Origin: Olsenella sp. oral taxon 807
Lineage (GTDB): Bacteria; Actinomycetota; Coriobacteriia; Coriobacteriales; Atopobiaceae
NCBI RefSeq assembly: GCF_001189515.2
Contig: NZ_CP012069.2
Coordinates: forward strand, 3,100,001-3,164,000
Direction of reading: 5' to 3'
DNA length: 64,000 nucleotides
This document shows positions 35,147 to 44,884 of this stretch, in pieces. The notes under the pieces are model-generated. The model searched no databases, was not told the origin of the DNA, and was given only the letters and a program-made list of their open reading frames with translations. Each line of letters begins with the position of its first letter. Within the stretch, counting starts at the first letter, position 1. The translations under genes were made by a program, and so were the position numbers.

Positions 35147-35476
35147 TCACGTAAAGATGCACTCTGTACGTGCGCGGGATGGAGAATGCGCTTTTCCGTG
35201 AGCCGCGCGTCCGGTCTTCTGTGGGGCAGTGGACGCAGTGCGTTTTTCCGTGAGGGCAGCTCCCCAGAATGCGCTTTTCCGTGAGCCGCTGGGCATAGAA
35301 TGCGCTTTTGCGTGAGGTGTCTCGACGTTTGCCCAGCTCAGGAAAAGCGCACTCTACGGAAAAGCGCACTCTGTGCGTGCGACATCACGGAAAGGCGCAC
35401 TCTGCGTGATTGCGTGCGCACGGAATGCGCTTTTCCGTGAGCCGCCGAGATCAGAATGCGCTTTTGCGTGAGGTGT
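35147..35476. repeat. Array of tgcgcttttccgtgag repeats in both orientations
   Basis: A 20-base word (agaatgcgcttttccgtgag, or its reverse complement ctcacggaaaagcgcattct) occurs about nine to ten times, with variants cttttgcgtgag and ctcacgtaaag. Orientation changes along the array and spacers of 10-40 bases are unrelated. Adjacent inverted copies can pair. The same word makes the array at 59746-60044 and scattered copies near 17.2 kb. No coding function. Confidence 0.85.
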
Positions 35477-35704
35477 CCCACGCCACCCCGACGCCCCCGT
35501 CCCAGCCCTCCTGTCCCCGCCGCCATTCCTGCTGATTCGCCCAAGATTTTGCATTTGCGCCATTGACGTTTGCGAGAGGGACCAAAAGAGACTACCGTTG
35601 CCATAGGACTAAGCACCCGACAGACCGCTTGCGTTTGGCCGGGCGTCAGAAGCCTTTGGGCGGCACGTGCGTACGGCGGCGATCAGGTGAGGACGGAGAC
35701 GGCA

Positions 35705-37540
35705 ATGGCAGCGAAGGGTGACCTTGGCCTGGTGGCCCGCTACCTTGGGCGCTACCGGCGCGACTTTGCACTCGCGACGATATTTGCCTTCGCCGAGTCG
35801 GTGCTCGAGCTGACGATTCCCTTTCAGATGGCGTACATCGTGGACGTGGGCATAGCCCAGGCCAAGCTCGACCTCATCTATCTTTCGGGCGCGCAGATGC
35901 TTGTGACGGCCCTCGTCGCTGGTGGATGTGGCTTGGGCTACGCACGCGCCTCCGCACGTGCCGCGATGGGCTTTGGCGCGAATCTCCGGGAAGCGGAGTA
36001 TGCTCACCTGCAGGGCTTCGCCTTCTCCAATCTCGATGAGTTCGAGACGTCCTCCCTGGTCACGCGCATGACCACCGACGTCACCGTCGTGCAGAACGCC
36101 CTCATGATGGGCTTTCGACCCCTTTTGAGGGGTCCCATCATGCTCGTGATGGGCCTTCTGATCGCCTGCACCATGAGCGTTCAGCTCGCACTGGTGTTCC
36201 TTGTGACGCTGCCGGTCCTGGCGGTCGTCCTCGCCATCATCGTATTGCGTGTGGCTCCCCTCTACGGTGTGATGCAGGGTGCGATGGACCGCCTCAACGA
36301 GGCTCTGCAGGAGGACCTCGTCGCGATACGCGCCATCAAGGCTTATGTGCGGGAGGATTACGTCGCCGAGCGCTTCGAGCGCGTGAACGAGCTACTGGCC
36401 AAGAGCTCTACCCGAACCTTCAGGATAGCCGTGCTCAACACGCCGATCTTTCAGTTGTCAATGGGCGTCGCAAGCGTGTGCCTCCTCTGGTTTGGTGGGC
36501 AGATGATCATGGCGGGCACGCTCGGGGTGGGCACGCTTACCGGGTTCATGAGTTACGTGCTACTCATCATGAACTCCCTGATGATGATCTCGAGCGTGTT
36601 CTTGCTGCTCGCGCGAGCTATTACGAGCATCCACCGCATCTGTGAGGTCCTGCGAGAGAGACCCGCGCTCACGAGCGCGAAAGATGGCCTGACGTCGGTG
36701 CCTGACGGTGGGGTGCGCTTCTGCGACGTCTCGTTCAAGTACAGCGCGAACGCCAGGAAGGACGTGCTCGAGCACGTGAGTCTGTACTTTGCCCCGGGTT
36801 CCACGGTGGGCATCCTCGGTGGTACCGGCTCGGGCAAGACCTCGCTCGTGCAACTGATCGCCCGCCTCTATGACGCGAGTACGGGAGTGGTCGAGGTGGG
36901 AGGGCACGATGTGCGCGACTACGACCTCGCGTCGCTTCGCGAGGCAGTGGGCATCGTGCTGCAGAAGAACGTGCTCTTCTCGGGCACCGTCCGTGACAAC
37001 CTGCGCTGGGGAAACCCCGACGCCACGGATGAGGAGCTGCTCGAGGCCTGTCGCGTCGCCTGTGCGGACGAGTTCCTAGAGAGGATAGGTGGCCTTGACG
37101 GTGACCTCGGCCAGGGTGGCGTCAATGTGTCGGGTGGGCAGAAGCAGCGCCTCTGCATCGCGCGTACGCTCCTCAAGCACCCTAAGGTCATTGTGTTCGA
37201 CGACTCGACGAGCGCCGTCGACATGAAGACCGATGCAAGGATACGCTCCGGCCTCGCGGCGCTCGGCGGTATGACCAAGGTCATCGTCGCGCAGCGCGTG
37301 AGTTCCGTCGTGGAGTCAGACCAGATAGTCATCTTGGACGACGGGCGCGTGCACGCGACGGGCACCCACGCTGAGCTGCTCATGCACGATCATATCTACC
37401 AGGAGCTGTGCGCCTCGCAGGGCGTGGCCTCGCTCCACGAGGCCGTCGGAGCGGCGCAATCGGCGCTGAACGCAGGCGCGCAGGCCGTCCACCCGGGTGA
37501 CGGCGGCGAGGATGGGGCAGAGGTGCGCCATGGCAGCTAG
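35705..37540 (+). CDS. ABC exporter half-transporter with degenerate nucleotide site
   Basis: 611 residues from ATG 35705. Six N-terminal helices (about 20-320) form a type IV exporter membrane domain. The ATPase has Walker A GGTGSGKTS (~372-380), signature VSGGQKQRL and Walker B VIVFDD. At the catalytic Glu position there is Asp (~500, DDSTSAVD), and the switch His is Gln (~530, IVAQR). These are the hallmarks of the degenerate half in heterodimeric exporters (TM287, LmrC or BmrC type). The stop overlaps the start of the second half, so the two form one transporter. Substrate (drug, lipid or peptide) is not predictable. A low-similarity leader upstream of 35705 is ignored because of poor start context. 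Confidence 0.9.
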   Translation: MAAKGDLGLVARYLGRYRRDFALATIFAFAESVLELTIPFQMAYIVDVGIAQAKLDLIYLSGAQMLVTALVAGGCGLGYARASARAAMGFGANLREAEYAHLQGFAFSNLDEFETSSLVTRMTTDVTVVQNALMMGFRPLLRGPIMLVMGLLIACTMSVQLALVFLVTLPVLAVVLAIIVLRVAPLYGVMQGAMDRLNEALQEDLVAIRAIKAYVREDYVAERFERVNELLAKSSTRTFRIAVLNTPIFQLSMGVASVCLLWFGGQMIMAGTLGVGTLTGFMSYVLLIMNSLMMISSVFLLLARAITSIHRICEVLRERPALTSAKDGLTSVPDGGVRFCDVSFKYSANARKDVLEHVSLYFAPGSTVGILGGTGSGKTSLVQLIARLYDASTGVVEVGGHDVRDYDLASLREAVGIVLQKNVLFSGTVRDNLRWGNPDATDEELLEACRVACADEFLERIGGLDGDLGQGGVNVSGGQKQRLCIARTLLKHPKVIVFDDSTSAVDMKTDARIRSGLAALGGMTKVIVAQRVSSVVESDQIVILDDGRVHATGTHAELLMHDHIYQELCASQGVASLHEAVGAAQSALNAGAQAVHPGDGGEDGAEVRHGS

Positions 37541-39374
37541 AGCAGATGCGCCGAGAGCGCCGCAGGATCTTGGTCGTACGCTGCGCAAGCTTACCGGCTA
37601 CCTTGGCCACGCGCGGTTCCAGCTGCTTGCGGTAGCTTTGCTCGTGAGCGTCTCGGGACTTGCCAATCTCGTGGGCACCTACATGATCAAGCCGGTCGTG
37701 AACGCGGTGGGAAGAGGAGACGCAGGCGGCTTCACGTCAGGTATTGCCCTGACGGCCGGCATCTACGCGCTGGGTGTGGTGGCCTGTCTCGGCTACACGC
37801 AGACGATGGTCCACGCGGCCCAGCGCATCGTCTTTGACATCCGTCGCGACCTGCTCGCCCACATTCAGACCCTGCCGCTCTCGTGGTTCGACTCCCGACG
37901 TAGCGGCGACATCATGAGCTTCTTCACCAATGACGTGGACACGGTCTCGGAGGCGCTCAACAACAGCTTCGCGAACATGGTCCAGGCGCTGATACAGACC
38001 GTGGGCACGGTCGCTCTGTTGCTCGCGCTCAACTGGCGCCTCACCCTGATCACGCTCGTGTGTGACGCGCTCATCGTGCTCTACGTACGCTTCTCGGGTC
38101 GACGCTCAAAGCGCTACTTCTCGCGCCAGCAAGAATCGCTGGGCCTGCTTGACGGCTACATAGAGGAGATGACGAGCGGCCAGAAGGTGATCAAGGCCTT
38201 CAATCATGAGGGGCAGAACCTCGCGGGCTTTCGGGCGCTCAACGACGACCTGCGGCAGACGGGCACGAGCGCACAGGCCTATGCCGCGACCATGGTGCCC
38301 GTGACGGTGGCCGTGTCATACGCCAACTATGCCATCGTGGCCGTGGTGGGGGCCCTCATGGCGCTCTTTGGGCAGATGGACGCGGGTAGTCTCGCCAGCT
38401 ACCTCGTGTTCGTCCGGCAGGCGGCCATGCCCATAAACCAGCTCACGCAGTTGGGTAACTTCCTGCTCACCGCCCTTGCGGGCGCGGAGCGCATCTTTGA
38501 GGTGATGGAGCTTCCGGCCGAGACGGACGAGGGCGTGACCCACCTTGAGTGTGTTGAGGGCGAGGCGACCAAGGTGGCGGGCGTCAGCGAGTCCTGCCGC
38601 GCGTGGCGCTGGCGCAAGGGGGACGGCAGCTGTGTTGCCCTTGCCGGTGACGTGCGCCTGGAGCACGTGAACTTTGGTTACCTGGCTGGCCAGACCATCC
38701 TCGAGGATCTCTCGCTTTGGGCGAGGCCGGGCCAGAAGATTGCCTTCGTGGGCGCGACCGGTGCCGGCAAGACAACTATCACGAACCTCATCAACCGTTT
38801 CTATGACATCCGCTCGGGGTCGATCTCCTACGACGACATCGACATACGTGCCATCTGCAAGCCCGACCTGCGTGCATCCCTTGGCATCGTGCTGCAGGAT
38901 ACCCACCTCTTCGCGGGGACCATCGCGGACAACATACGCTTTGGCAAGCTTGACGCGACCGATGATGAGGTGCGACGCGCGGCCCAGATAGCGAATGCCG
39001 ACTCCTTCATCAGCCGCCTGCCCAAGGGCTACGACACGTCCATCAGTGCGGACGGGGCGAGCCTGAGCCAGGGGCAGCGCCAGCTCATCTCCATCGCGCG
39101 TGCGGCGGTGGCGGACCCGCCGGTGCTCATCCTAGACGAGGCGACCTCGAGCATCGATACGCGTACCGAGGCCCTGATCGCACGCGGCATGGACCAGCTC
39201 ATGGCCGGGCGCACCGTGTTCGTGATAGCCCATCGCCTCTCGACCGTGCGTAACGCCGACGCGATCATGGTGCTCGATCACGGTCGCATCGTGGAGCGTG
39301 GCACGCACGATGGGCTTCTGGCCCGGCGCGGCGAGTACTGGCAGCTCTGGACGGGTGCCAAGGAGCTGGATTAG
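37530..39374 (+). CDS. ABC exporter half-transporter, catalytic partner
   Basis: 614 residues from ATG 37530, overlapping the previous gene by 11 bases. Six helices at about 25-330, then an ATPase with Walker A GATGAGKTT (~408-416), signature LSQGQRQLI, Walker B VLILDE with the catalytic Glu at ~537, and the switch His in VIAHR at ~568. All catalytic residues are intact, in contrast to its partner, so the pair should hydrolyse ATP at one consensus site. A 40-residue insert rich in Glu, Cys and Trp (about 340-375) precedes the ATPase, longer than usual. Confidence 0.93.
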   Translation: MAARADAPRAPQDLGRTLRKLTGYLGHARFQLLAVALLVSVSGLANLVGTYMIKPVVNAVGRGDAGGFTSGIALTAGIYALGVVACLGYTQTMVHAAQRIVFDIRRDLLAHIQTLPLSWFDSRRSGDIMSFFTNDVDTVSEALNNSFANMVQALIQTVGTVALLLALNWRLTLITLVCDALIVLYVRFSGRRSKRYFSRQQESLGLLDGYIEEMTSGQKVIKAFNHEGQNLAGFRALNDDLRQTGTSAQAYAATMVPVTVAVSYANYAIVAVVGALMALFGQMDAGSLASYLVFVRQAAMPINQLTQLGNFLLTALAGAERIFEVMELPAETDEGVTHLECVEGEATKVAGVSESCRAWRWRKGDGSCVALAGDVRLEHVNFGYLAGQTILEDLSLWARPGQKIAFVGATGAGKTTITNLINRFYDIRSGSISYDDIDIRAICKPDLRASLGIVLQDTHLFAGTIADNIRFGKLDATDDEVRRAAQIANADSFISRLPKGYDTSISADGASLSQGQRQLISIARAAVADPPVLILDEATSSIDTRTEALIARGMDQLMAGRTVFVIAHRLSTVRNADAIMVLDHGRIVERGTHDGLLARRGEYWQLWTGAKELD

Positions 39375-40051
39375 CCCTGTCGGCAAGGAGTGCGACCAAC
39401 CCCTCTTCCGGCAAGCCCCCGTGAGGGTATGTGGCCGAACTTCTTCGAGGTGGAGCGCGTCTTGTTGAGTGTGCCAAGGTGCCGTATTCGGGTCGGATGG
39501 CCCGATCGCGGCAGGAGGGAGCACACCTTGCGGCGCGGGTGATGGGTGGGGTGACAATCCTCGCATGGCAAGAGGCCGAGGGACCCTAGGCGGCAGGTGG
39601 CTTGCGGCCTGTGCTGACTGACGTCAGGGGAGATCGGGCTGTGAGTTCGTCGACGAGGCTCCCGCTAAGGAGCCGGTCGCTCAGGCCCTGGGCAATGCGT
39701 CATCGCTGCGGTCGATATATGGGCCTTGGGCTCGACACGCCGCTGTACCTAATCTGTCACCCGCTCGTTCTTGCGGTGAACTATCTGCCCCGCATGGCGG
39801 TCATGCCTATGAACGTGATCGTAAGCGCCAGGGAGGGCGTATTGGACAGGGAGGCCTACCTGGGAGGGGCGGGTGTTGGCTTGGCGTGACCCGTGGGCCC
39901 GCGCTCGTGGCCGGAACGGACCGTGCGGGGCGCGGGAGGGCGCCGATCCCCCCGGCCGCTTTGTTACAATCTTGATTCCGCGTCTTGCATGTGATACCGG
40001 AAAGTCCTAGGATTTTTTACGACTTGAGTGGTTCGTGTGAAGGGGAGTGGC
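39375..40051. other. Intergenic, no supported gene
   Basis: 677 bases. Short frames are present (for example a hydrophobic one around 39720-39890) but lack ribosome sites and recognisable motifs. Bases 39427-39460 resemble 4208-4240. Upstream of the next gene, gttacaatcttg (39963-39974) and a T-run before the ribosome site are possible promoter or leader elements. Confidence 0.3.
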
Positions 40052-43000
40052 ATGATGAGGGTCGCGAGAAGTGTCCTGTCGGCGTTCCTGTCCATGGCGC
40101 TGGTCGTGGGGATGGTCCCGGACTGCGCGTACGCCAAGGTCGCCGCCCAGGCGCTGCACCTTGGCGCATCCCAGGCGTCGCCGAGCGGAGCGGGGGACGC
40201 GCAGCAGGCGTCGCAGGATGACGGCGCGTCATCCGGCGAGCCAGCGCCCGCCGACACCGGCGAGGAGGCTGACGGCGACGCAGAGCTGCAGTCTGCGGCC
40301 CCCGAGGAGGGGTTCAGCTACCGGCAGGTCTCCGGCGGCGTCGAGGTGACGGGATACGCGGGCGACGCCACCGAGCTCTCCATCCCCGAGGAGCTCGGCG
40401 GCTCCAAGGTGGTGAGCATCGCCAACTCGGCCCTGTCCGGCCACACGTCGCTGCGCTCCGTCGAGGTGCCCGGGTCCGTGGGCACGCTCGGGGCGCACTC
40501 CTTCGACGGCTGCACGTCGCTCACCTCCGTCAGGCTCTCCGAGGGCGTGCGGCGCCTCGGCGCCCTGGCCTTCGCGGGCTGCTCGTCGCTCGCCTCGGTC
40601 GAGCTCCCCGCCTCGCTGGAGTCCACGGAGGGCGAGGCCCCCTGGGGGGCCGGGCCCTTCGAGGGGTCGGGCCTCGCCTCCGCCAGGCTCGCCCCCGGCT
40701 CGACCCGCGTCGCCGCGGGCGCCTTCAGGGGCTGCTCCTCCCTCGCCTCGGTCGAGCTCCCCGACACCGTCACCTCCGTGGGCTCCTACGCCTTCGCCCG
40801 CTGCACGTCGCTGCCGGCCGCCCTCGAGGTCCCCGCCGGGGTGACCTCGGTGGGCGACTCGGCCTACGAGGACTGCGCGCAGGCGACCTCGCTGTCGCTG
40901 CCGCCCACGCTCTCCTCCGTGGGCACGTCCGCCTTCGCCCGCTGCTCCTCCCTGGCCTCCGTCGAGGTGCCCGGGTCCGTGGGCACGCTCGGGGCGCACT
41001 CCTTCGACGGCTGCTCGTCGCTCGCCTCCGTCAGGCTCTCCGAGGGCGTGCGGCGCCTCGGCGCCCTGGCCTTCGCGGGCTGCTCGTCGCTCGCCTCCGT
41101 CGAGCTCCCCGCCTCGCTGGAGTCCACGGAGGGCGAGGCCCCCTGGGGGGCCGGGCCCTTCGAGGGGTCGGGCCTCGCCTCCGCCAGGCTCGCCCCCGGC
41201 TCGACCCGCGTCGCCGCGGGCGCCTTCAGGGGCTGCTCCTCCCTCGCCTCGGTCGAGCTCCCCGACACCGTCACCTCCGTGGGCTCCTACGCCTTCGCCC
41301 GCTGCACGTCGCTGCCGGCCGCCCTCGAGGTCCCCGCCGGGGTGACCTCGGTGGGCGACTCGGCCTACGAGGACTGCGCGCAGGCGACCTCGCTGTCGCT
41401 GCCGCCCACGCTCTCCTCCGTGGGCACGTCCGCCTTCGCCCGCTGCTCCTCCCTGGCCTCCGTCGAGGTGCCCGGGTCCGTGGGCACGCTCGGGGCGCAC
41501 TCCTTCGACGGCTGCTCGTCGCTCGCCTCCGTCAGGCTCTCCGAGGGCGTGCGGCGCCTCGGCGCCCTGGCCTTCGCGGGCTGCTCGTCGCTCGCCTCCG
41601 TCGAGCTCCCCGCCTCGCTGGAGTCCACGGAGGGCGAGGCCCCCTGGGGGGCCGGGCCCTTCGAGGGGTCGGGCCTCGCCTCCGCCAGGCTCGCCCCCGG
41701 CTCGACCCGCGTCGCCGCGGGCGCCTTCAGGGGCTGCTCCTCCCTCGCCTCGGTCGAGCTCCCCGACACCGTCACCTCCGTGGGCTCCTACGCCTTCGCC
41801 CGCTGCACGTCGCTGCCGGCCGCCCTCGAGGTCCCCGCCGGGGTGACCTCGGTGGGCGACTCGGCCTACGAGGACTGCGCGCAGGCGACCTCGCTGTCGC
41901 TGCCGCCCACGCTCTCCTCCGTGGGCACGTCCGCCTTCGCCCGCTGCTCCTCCCTGGCCTCCGTCGAGGTGCCCGGGTCCGTGGGCACGCTCGGGGCGCA
42001 CTCCTTCGACGGCTGCTCGTCGCTCGCCTCCGTCAGGCTCTCCGAGGGCGTGCGGCGCCTCGGCGCCCTGGCCTTCGCGGGCTGCTCGTCGCTCGCCTCC
42101 GTCGAGCTCCCCGCCTCGCTGGAGTCCACGGAGGGCGAGGCCCCCTGGGGGGCCGGGCCCTTCGAGGGGTCGGGCCTCGCCTCCGCCAGGCTCGCCCCCG
42201 GCTCGACCCGCGTCGCCGCGGGCGCCTTCAGGGGCTGCTCCTCCCTCGCCTCGGTCGAGCTCCCCGACACCGTCACCTCCGTGGGCTCCTACGCCTTCGC
42301 CCGCTGCACGTCGCTGCCGGCCGCCCTCGAGGTCCCCGCCGGGGTGACCTCGGTGGGCGACTCGGCCTACGAGGACTGCGCGCAGGCGACCTCGCTGTCG
42401 CTGCCGCCCACGCTCTCCTCCGTGGGCACGTCCGCCTTCGCCCGCTGCTCCTCCCTGGCCTCCGTCGAGGTGCCCGGGTCCGTGGGCACGCTCGGGGCGC
42501 ACTCCTTCGACGGCTGCTCGTCGCTCGCCTCCGTCAGGCTCTCCGAGGGCGTGCGGCGCCTCGGCGCCCTGGCCTTCGCGGGCTGCTCGTCGCTCGCCTC
42601 CGTCGAGCTCCCCGCCTCCGTCACCTCCATAGACGACACCACCTTCGAGGGCTGCGACGCGCTCACCCTCTCGTGCCCGAGGGGCTCATTCGCCTACTCC
42701 TGGGCGGTAGAGCACGGGTTGGGCGTGTCCGCCAGCGACGGCACCCATGCCCTGCTCGACCCCGCCGCCTGCTCCTACTCCGCCCGGCGCCTGGACGACG
42801 GCCTGGTCGAGCTGACGGTCCGCTGGGGCCTCGCCGAGCCGTCGGCCGACGTCTCGGTGGGCGCCGTGACGCTTGGCGTCCCCGCCTCGACGGACGTCCG
42901 GGAGGTGAGGGTCGACGGCGCCACGGCGGACTGGTCGCTCAGCGGCAGGAAGCTCTACGTCCCGACGGGTGCCCCCTCGGGGAGCGTCGAGGTGCTCTGC

Positions 43001-44884
43001 GAGGTGCCGGCGGGCGAGGCATCCTCCCTCAGCTACGCGAGCGTCGCCCTCAGGAGCGGCGGCGCCCCCGCGAGCGAGGTCGTCGGCTCGGTGGCGGACC
43101 TCAGCTCGCCGCTGTCAATCTCCGTCCCGGAGGTCACGGCCTCCGGCACCTTCTCCGTGAGGGGAAACGCCCCCGCCGGGTCCAGGGTCGAGCTGCGCGT
43201 GGGCGGGGTCCCCGCCGGGAGTGCCACGGCCTCCGCCTCCGGCGCCTACGAGGCCGAGGTCTCCGTGTCCTCGCCCGTCGAGGGCTGGGAGTACGCCGTC
43301 AGCGCCTCCTGCGGGGGCTCCTCCGCCAGGGGGACCGTGCTCTTCGACCCCGCGGCCGCAGGCGTGACCTCCTTCGTCATGCGCTACGACGGCGGGGACC
43401 ACGACCTCCTGGGGGGCGACCCGGCCAGCTACACCTTCCTGCTCTCCTCCTACCACGGCGAGCACCCCTTCCGCTTCGAGGCCGCCTTCGACGTCCCGCC
43501 CGAGCGCATCGAGGCGGCCCGCGTGGTCAGCGTCAAGGGCACGGAGAGGAAGTGCATGGACCTCGCGTGGGACGGGTCCGCCGGCCTCTGGGTCGCCGAG
43601 GGCTGGTTCGACCCGTCCGACCACGACTACGTGCCGGGGTCCCTCTCGGTGTCCTACAAGGTCAGACCCAGGGAGGTCGCGGACGGCCTCCCCGCCCCGG
43701 GCGCGGCCCCCGCGCCGACAGCCGCGAGGCCCGCCGGGTGGGAGGACGTCACGGTGACGCCGGAGAGGCTCCCCGACGGCTCCGTGCGCTACACCTACCA
43801 CTCCCCCACGCTGTTCGGGGACGGGGACGGCCCCGCGACGATAACGGTCACGAGGCGGGAGGCCGAGGAGGCCCGCCAGGCCGGCGCGCCCGCGACCGTC
43901 GAGGAGGCGATCGAGCAGGGTTACGAGCCCGTGGGGCGCACGTACCTCCCCGTGGCAAGGGGGAAGGTCATCGGCTCCCCGGGCATGGTGGGTGGCCCCT
44001 ACAAGACTAGCGACGGCAGCTCCTGCTACATGAGGACCATCGACGGCCCTGGCGGGGTGACGAACGTGGACCTCGTGATGTTCGGCGCCGGGACGGGCCT
44101 CCAGACCTGGGAGAAGTACTGCGCGAGCAAGGAGTACATGGATGCGGTCAAGGAGGTGTTTGGGCGTCTCGAGTCACCGGGCAGGGCCGTGGGGGTAGCG
44201 TCCGTTGTCTCATCGGCAGTGTCCTTTGGCGTGCAGAGGGTGAGATACGGTCACATCAGGGGTGTGATTGGCCATATGGACCTCTCCGACGAGGAGAGGG
44301 CAAGCCTCAATCAAAGGATGGATCTGGCAGAGGCTCTCGGCGCCGTGAACGTCGGCCTCTCGATCGCCTGCGTCGCCGTCGCACCCGAGCTGGGCGTCGT
44401 CCTGGGGGTCTTCGGGCTCGTCAACTCCTTCGCGATAGGCTGGATCGACAGGAGCATCATCTGGGACCTGCTGTGGTACGAGAGAAGGGGCTCCAGGTCC
44501 GCAGCCCGCATAGACCCCTCCGGCAGCGTTCGCGACGCGGACACGGGGGCGCCCATCCCCGGCGCCAGGGTGACGCTCTGGTATAGGCCCTTCGAGGGCG
44601 CGGAGCCCGAGCCGTGGGACGCCTCCTCGTGCGGGCAGGGAAACCCGCTCGTGACCGACGACCGGGGATCCTTCGCCTGGGAGGTGCCGGAGGGCTGGTA
44701 CCAGGTGAGGGTCGAGGCGGAGGGGTACCGACCCGCCCAGAGCGGGTGGCTCTACGTGCCGTCCGCCGCAGCGGAGGGCGTCATGGTCCCCATGGCGCGG
44801 CTGTCCCCGTCCGCCGCACCCGGGTCGCCGGAGCGGGTCCTCGCCCCCTCCGGCCCACCCGCAGCCCTCGGAAAGGCCGCCTGA
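40052..44884 (+). CDS. Giant BspA-like leucine-rich-repeat surface protein
   Basis: 1610 residues from ATG 40052 (AAGGGGAG upstream). A signal peptide (VLSAFLSMALVVGMVPDCAYA) leads to an Ala/Asp-rich spacer and then LRR_5/BspA repeats (pattern F.gC.sL.sv.lp..v..ig..aF) to about residue 880. Residues ~137-855 are a 167-residue block in 4.3 nearly identical copies (period 501 bp). After it come Ig-like and other beta domains (~900-1330), then a helical region with two hydrophobic stretches (~1378-1470, around AVGVASVVSSAVSFGV and LGVVLGVFGLVNSFAIGW). A CarboxypepD-type domain (IPGARVTLWY...GWYQVRVEAEGY, ~1484-1573) closes the protein. No LPxTG. BspA-like proteins are surface adhesins. The stop overlaps the next gene (TGATG), tying it to the downstream paralog array. 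Confidence 0.9.
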   Translation: MMRVARSVLSAFLSMALVVGMVPDCAYAKVAAQALHLGASQASPSGAGDAQQASQDDGASSGEPAPADTGEEADGDAELQSAAPEEGFSYRQVSGGVEVTGYAGDATELSIPEELGGSKVVSIANSALSGHTSLRSVEVPGSVGTLGAHSFDGCTSLTSVRLSEGVRRLGALAFAGCSSLASVELPASLESTEGEAPWGAGPFEGSGLASARLAPGSTRVAAGAFRGCSSLASVELPDTVTSVGSYAFARCTSLPAALEVPAGVTSVGDSAYEDCAQATSLSLPPTLSSVGTSAFARCSSLASVEVPGSVGTLGAHSFDGCSSLASVRLSEGVRRLGALAFAGCSSLASVELPASLESTEGEAPWGAGPFEGSGLASARLAPGSTRVAAGAFRGCSSLASVELPDTVTSVGSYAFARCTSLPAALEVPAGVTSVGDSAYEDCAQATSLSLPPTLSSVGTSAFARCSSLASVEVPGSVGTLGAHSFDGCSSLASVRLSEGVRRLGALAFAGCSSLASVELPASLESTEGEAPWGAGPFEGSGLASARLAPGSTRVAAGAFRGCSSLASVELPDTVTSVGSYAFARCTSLPAALEVPAGVTSVGDSAYEDCAQATSLSLPPTLSSVGTSAFARCSSLASVEVPGSVGTLGAHSFDGCSSLASVRLSEGVRRLGALAFAGCSSLASVELPASLESTEGEAPWGAGPFEGSGLASARLAPGSTRVAAGAFRGCSSLASVELPDTVTSVGSYAFARCTSLPAALEVPAGVTSVGDSAYEDCAQATSLSLPPTLSSVGTSAFARCSSLASVEVPGSVGTLGAHSFDGCSSLASVRLSEGVRRLGALAFAGCSSLASVELPASVTSIDDTTFEGCDALTLSCPRGSFAYSWAVEHGLGVSASDGTHALLDPAACSYSARRLDDGLVELTVRWGLAEPSADVSVGAVTLGVPASTDVREVRVDGATADWSLSGRKLYVPTGAPSGSVEVLCEVPAGEASSLSYASVALRSGGAPASEVVGSVADLSSPLSISVPEVTASGTFSVRGNAPAGSRVELRVGGVPAGSATASASGAYEAEVSVSSPVEGWEYAVSASCGGSSARGTVLFDPAAAGVTSFVMRYDGGDHDLLGGDPASYTFLLSSYHGEHPFRFEAAFDVPPERIEAARVVSVKGTERKCMDLAWDGSAGLWVAEGWFDPSDHDYVPGSLSVSYKVRPREVADGLPAPGAAPAPTAARPAGWEDVTVTPERLPDGSVRYTYHSPTLFGDGDGPATITVTRREAEEARQAGAPATVEEAIEQGYEPVGRTYLPVARGKVIGSPGMVGGPYKTSDGSSCYMRTIDGPGGVTNVDLVMFGAGTGLQTWEKYCASKEYMDAVKEVFGRLESPGRAVGVASVVSSAVSFGVQRVRYGHIRGVIGHMDLSDEERASLNQRMDLAEALGAVNVGLSIACVAVAPELGVVLGVFGLVNSFAIGWIDRSIIWDLLWYERRGSRSAARIDPSGSVRDADTGAPIPGARVTLWYRPFEGAEPEPWDASSCGQGNPLVTDDRGSFAWEVPEGWYQVRVEAEGYRPAQSGWLYVPSAAAEGVMVPMARLSPSAAPGSPERVLAPSGPPAALGKAA
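40460..42617 (+). repeat. 501-bp in-frame tandem repeat, about 4.3 copies
   Basis: Units start at 40460, 40961, 41462, 41963 and 42464 (partial to 42617). Copies 2-4 look identical; copy 1 differs at a few codons near its start (for example TSLTSV for SSLASV) and shortly after. Each unit encodes 167 residues with several LRR_5 motifs. Near-identity at DNA level implies very recent expansion or ongoing homogenisation. Copy number may differ between strains and may be collapsed in short-read assemblies. Confidence 0.95.

Noticed and set aside
39602-39889. 95-codon plus frame with a hydrophobic middle
   Set aside because: No ribosome site, unlikely N-terminus, and no coding neighbours in frame; treated as spacer.
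40229-42502. A 757-codon minus-strand frame opposite the LRR repeats, and four identical 136-codon minus frames
   Set aside because: They are shadows of the 501-bp GC-rich coding repeat. They are rich in Gly/Arg/Glu, with no motif and no ribosome site, and the plus frame has signal peptide and LRR motifs.
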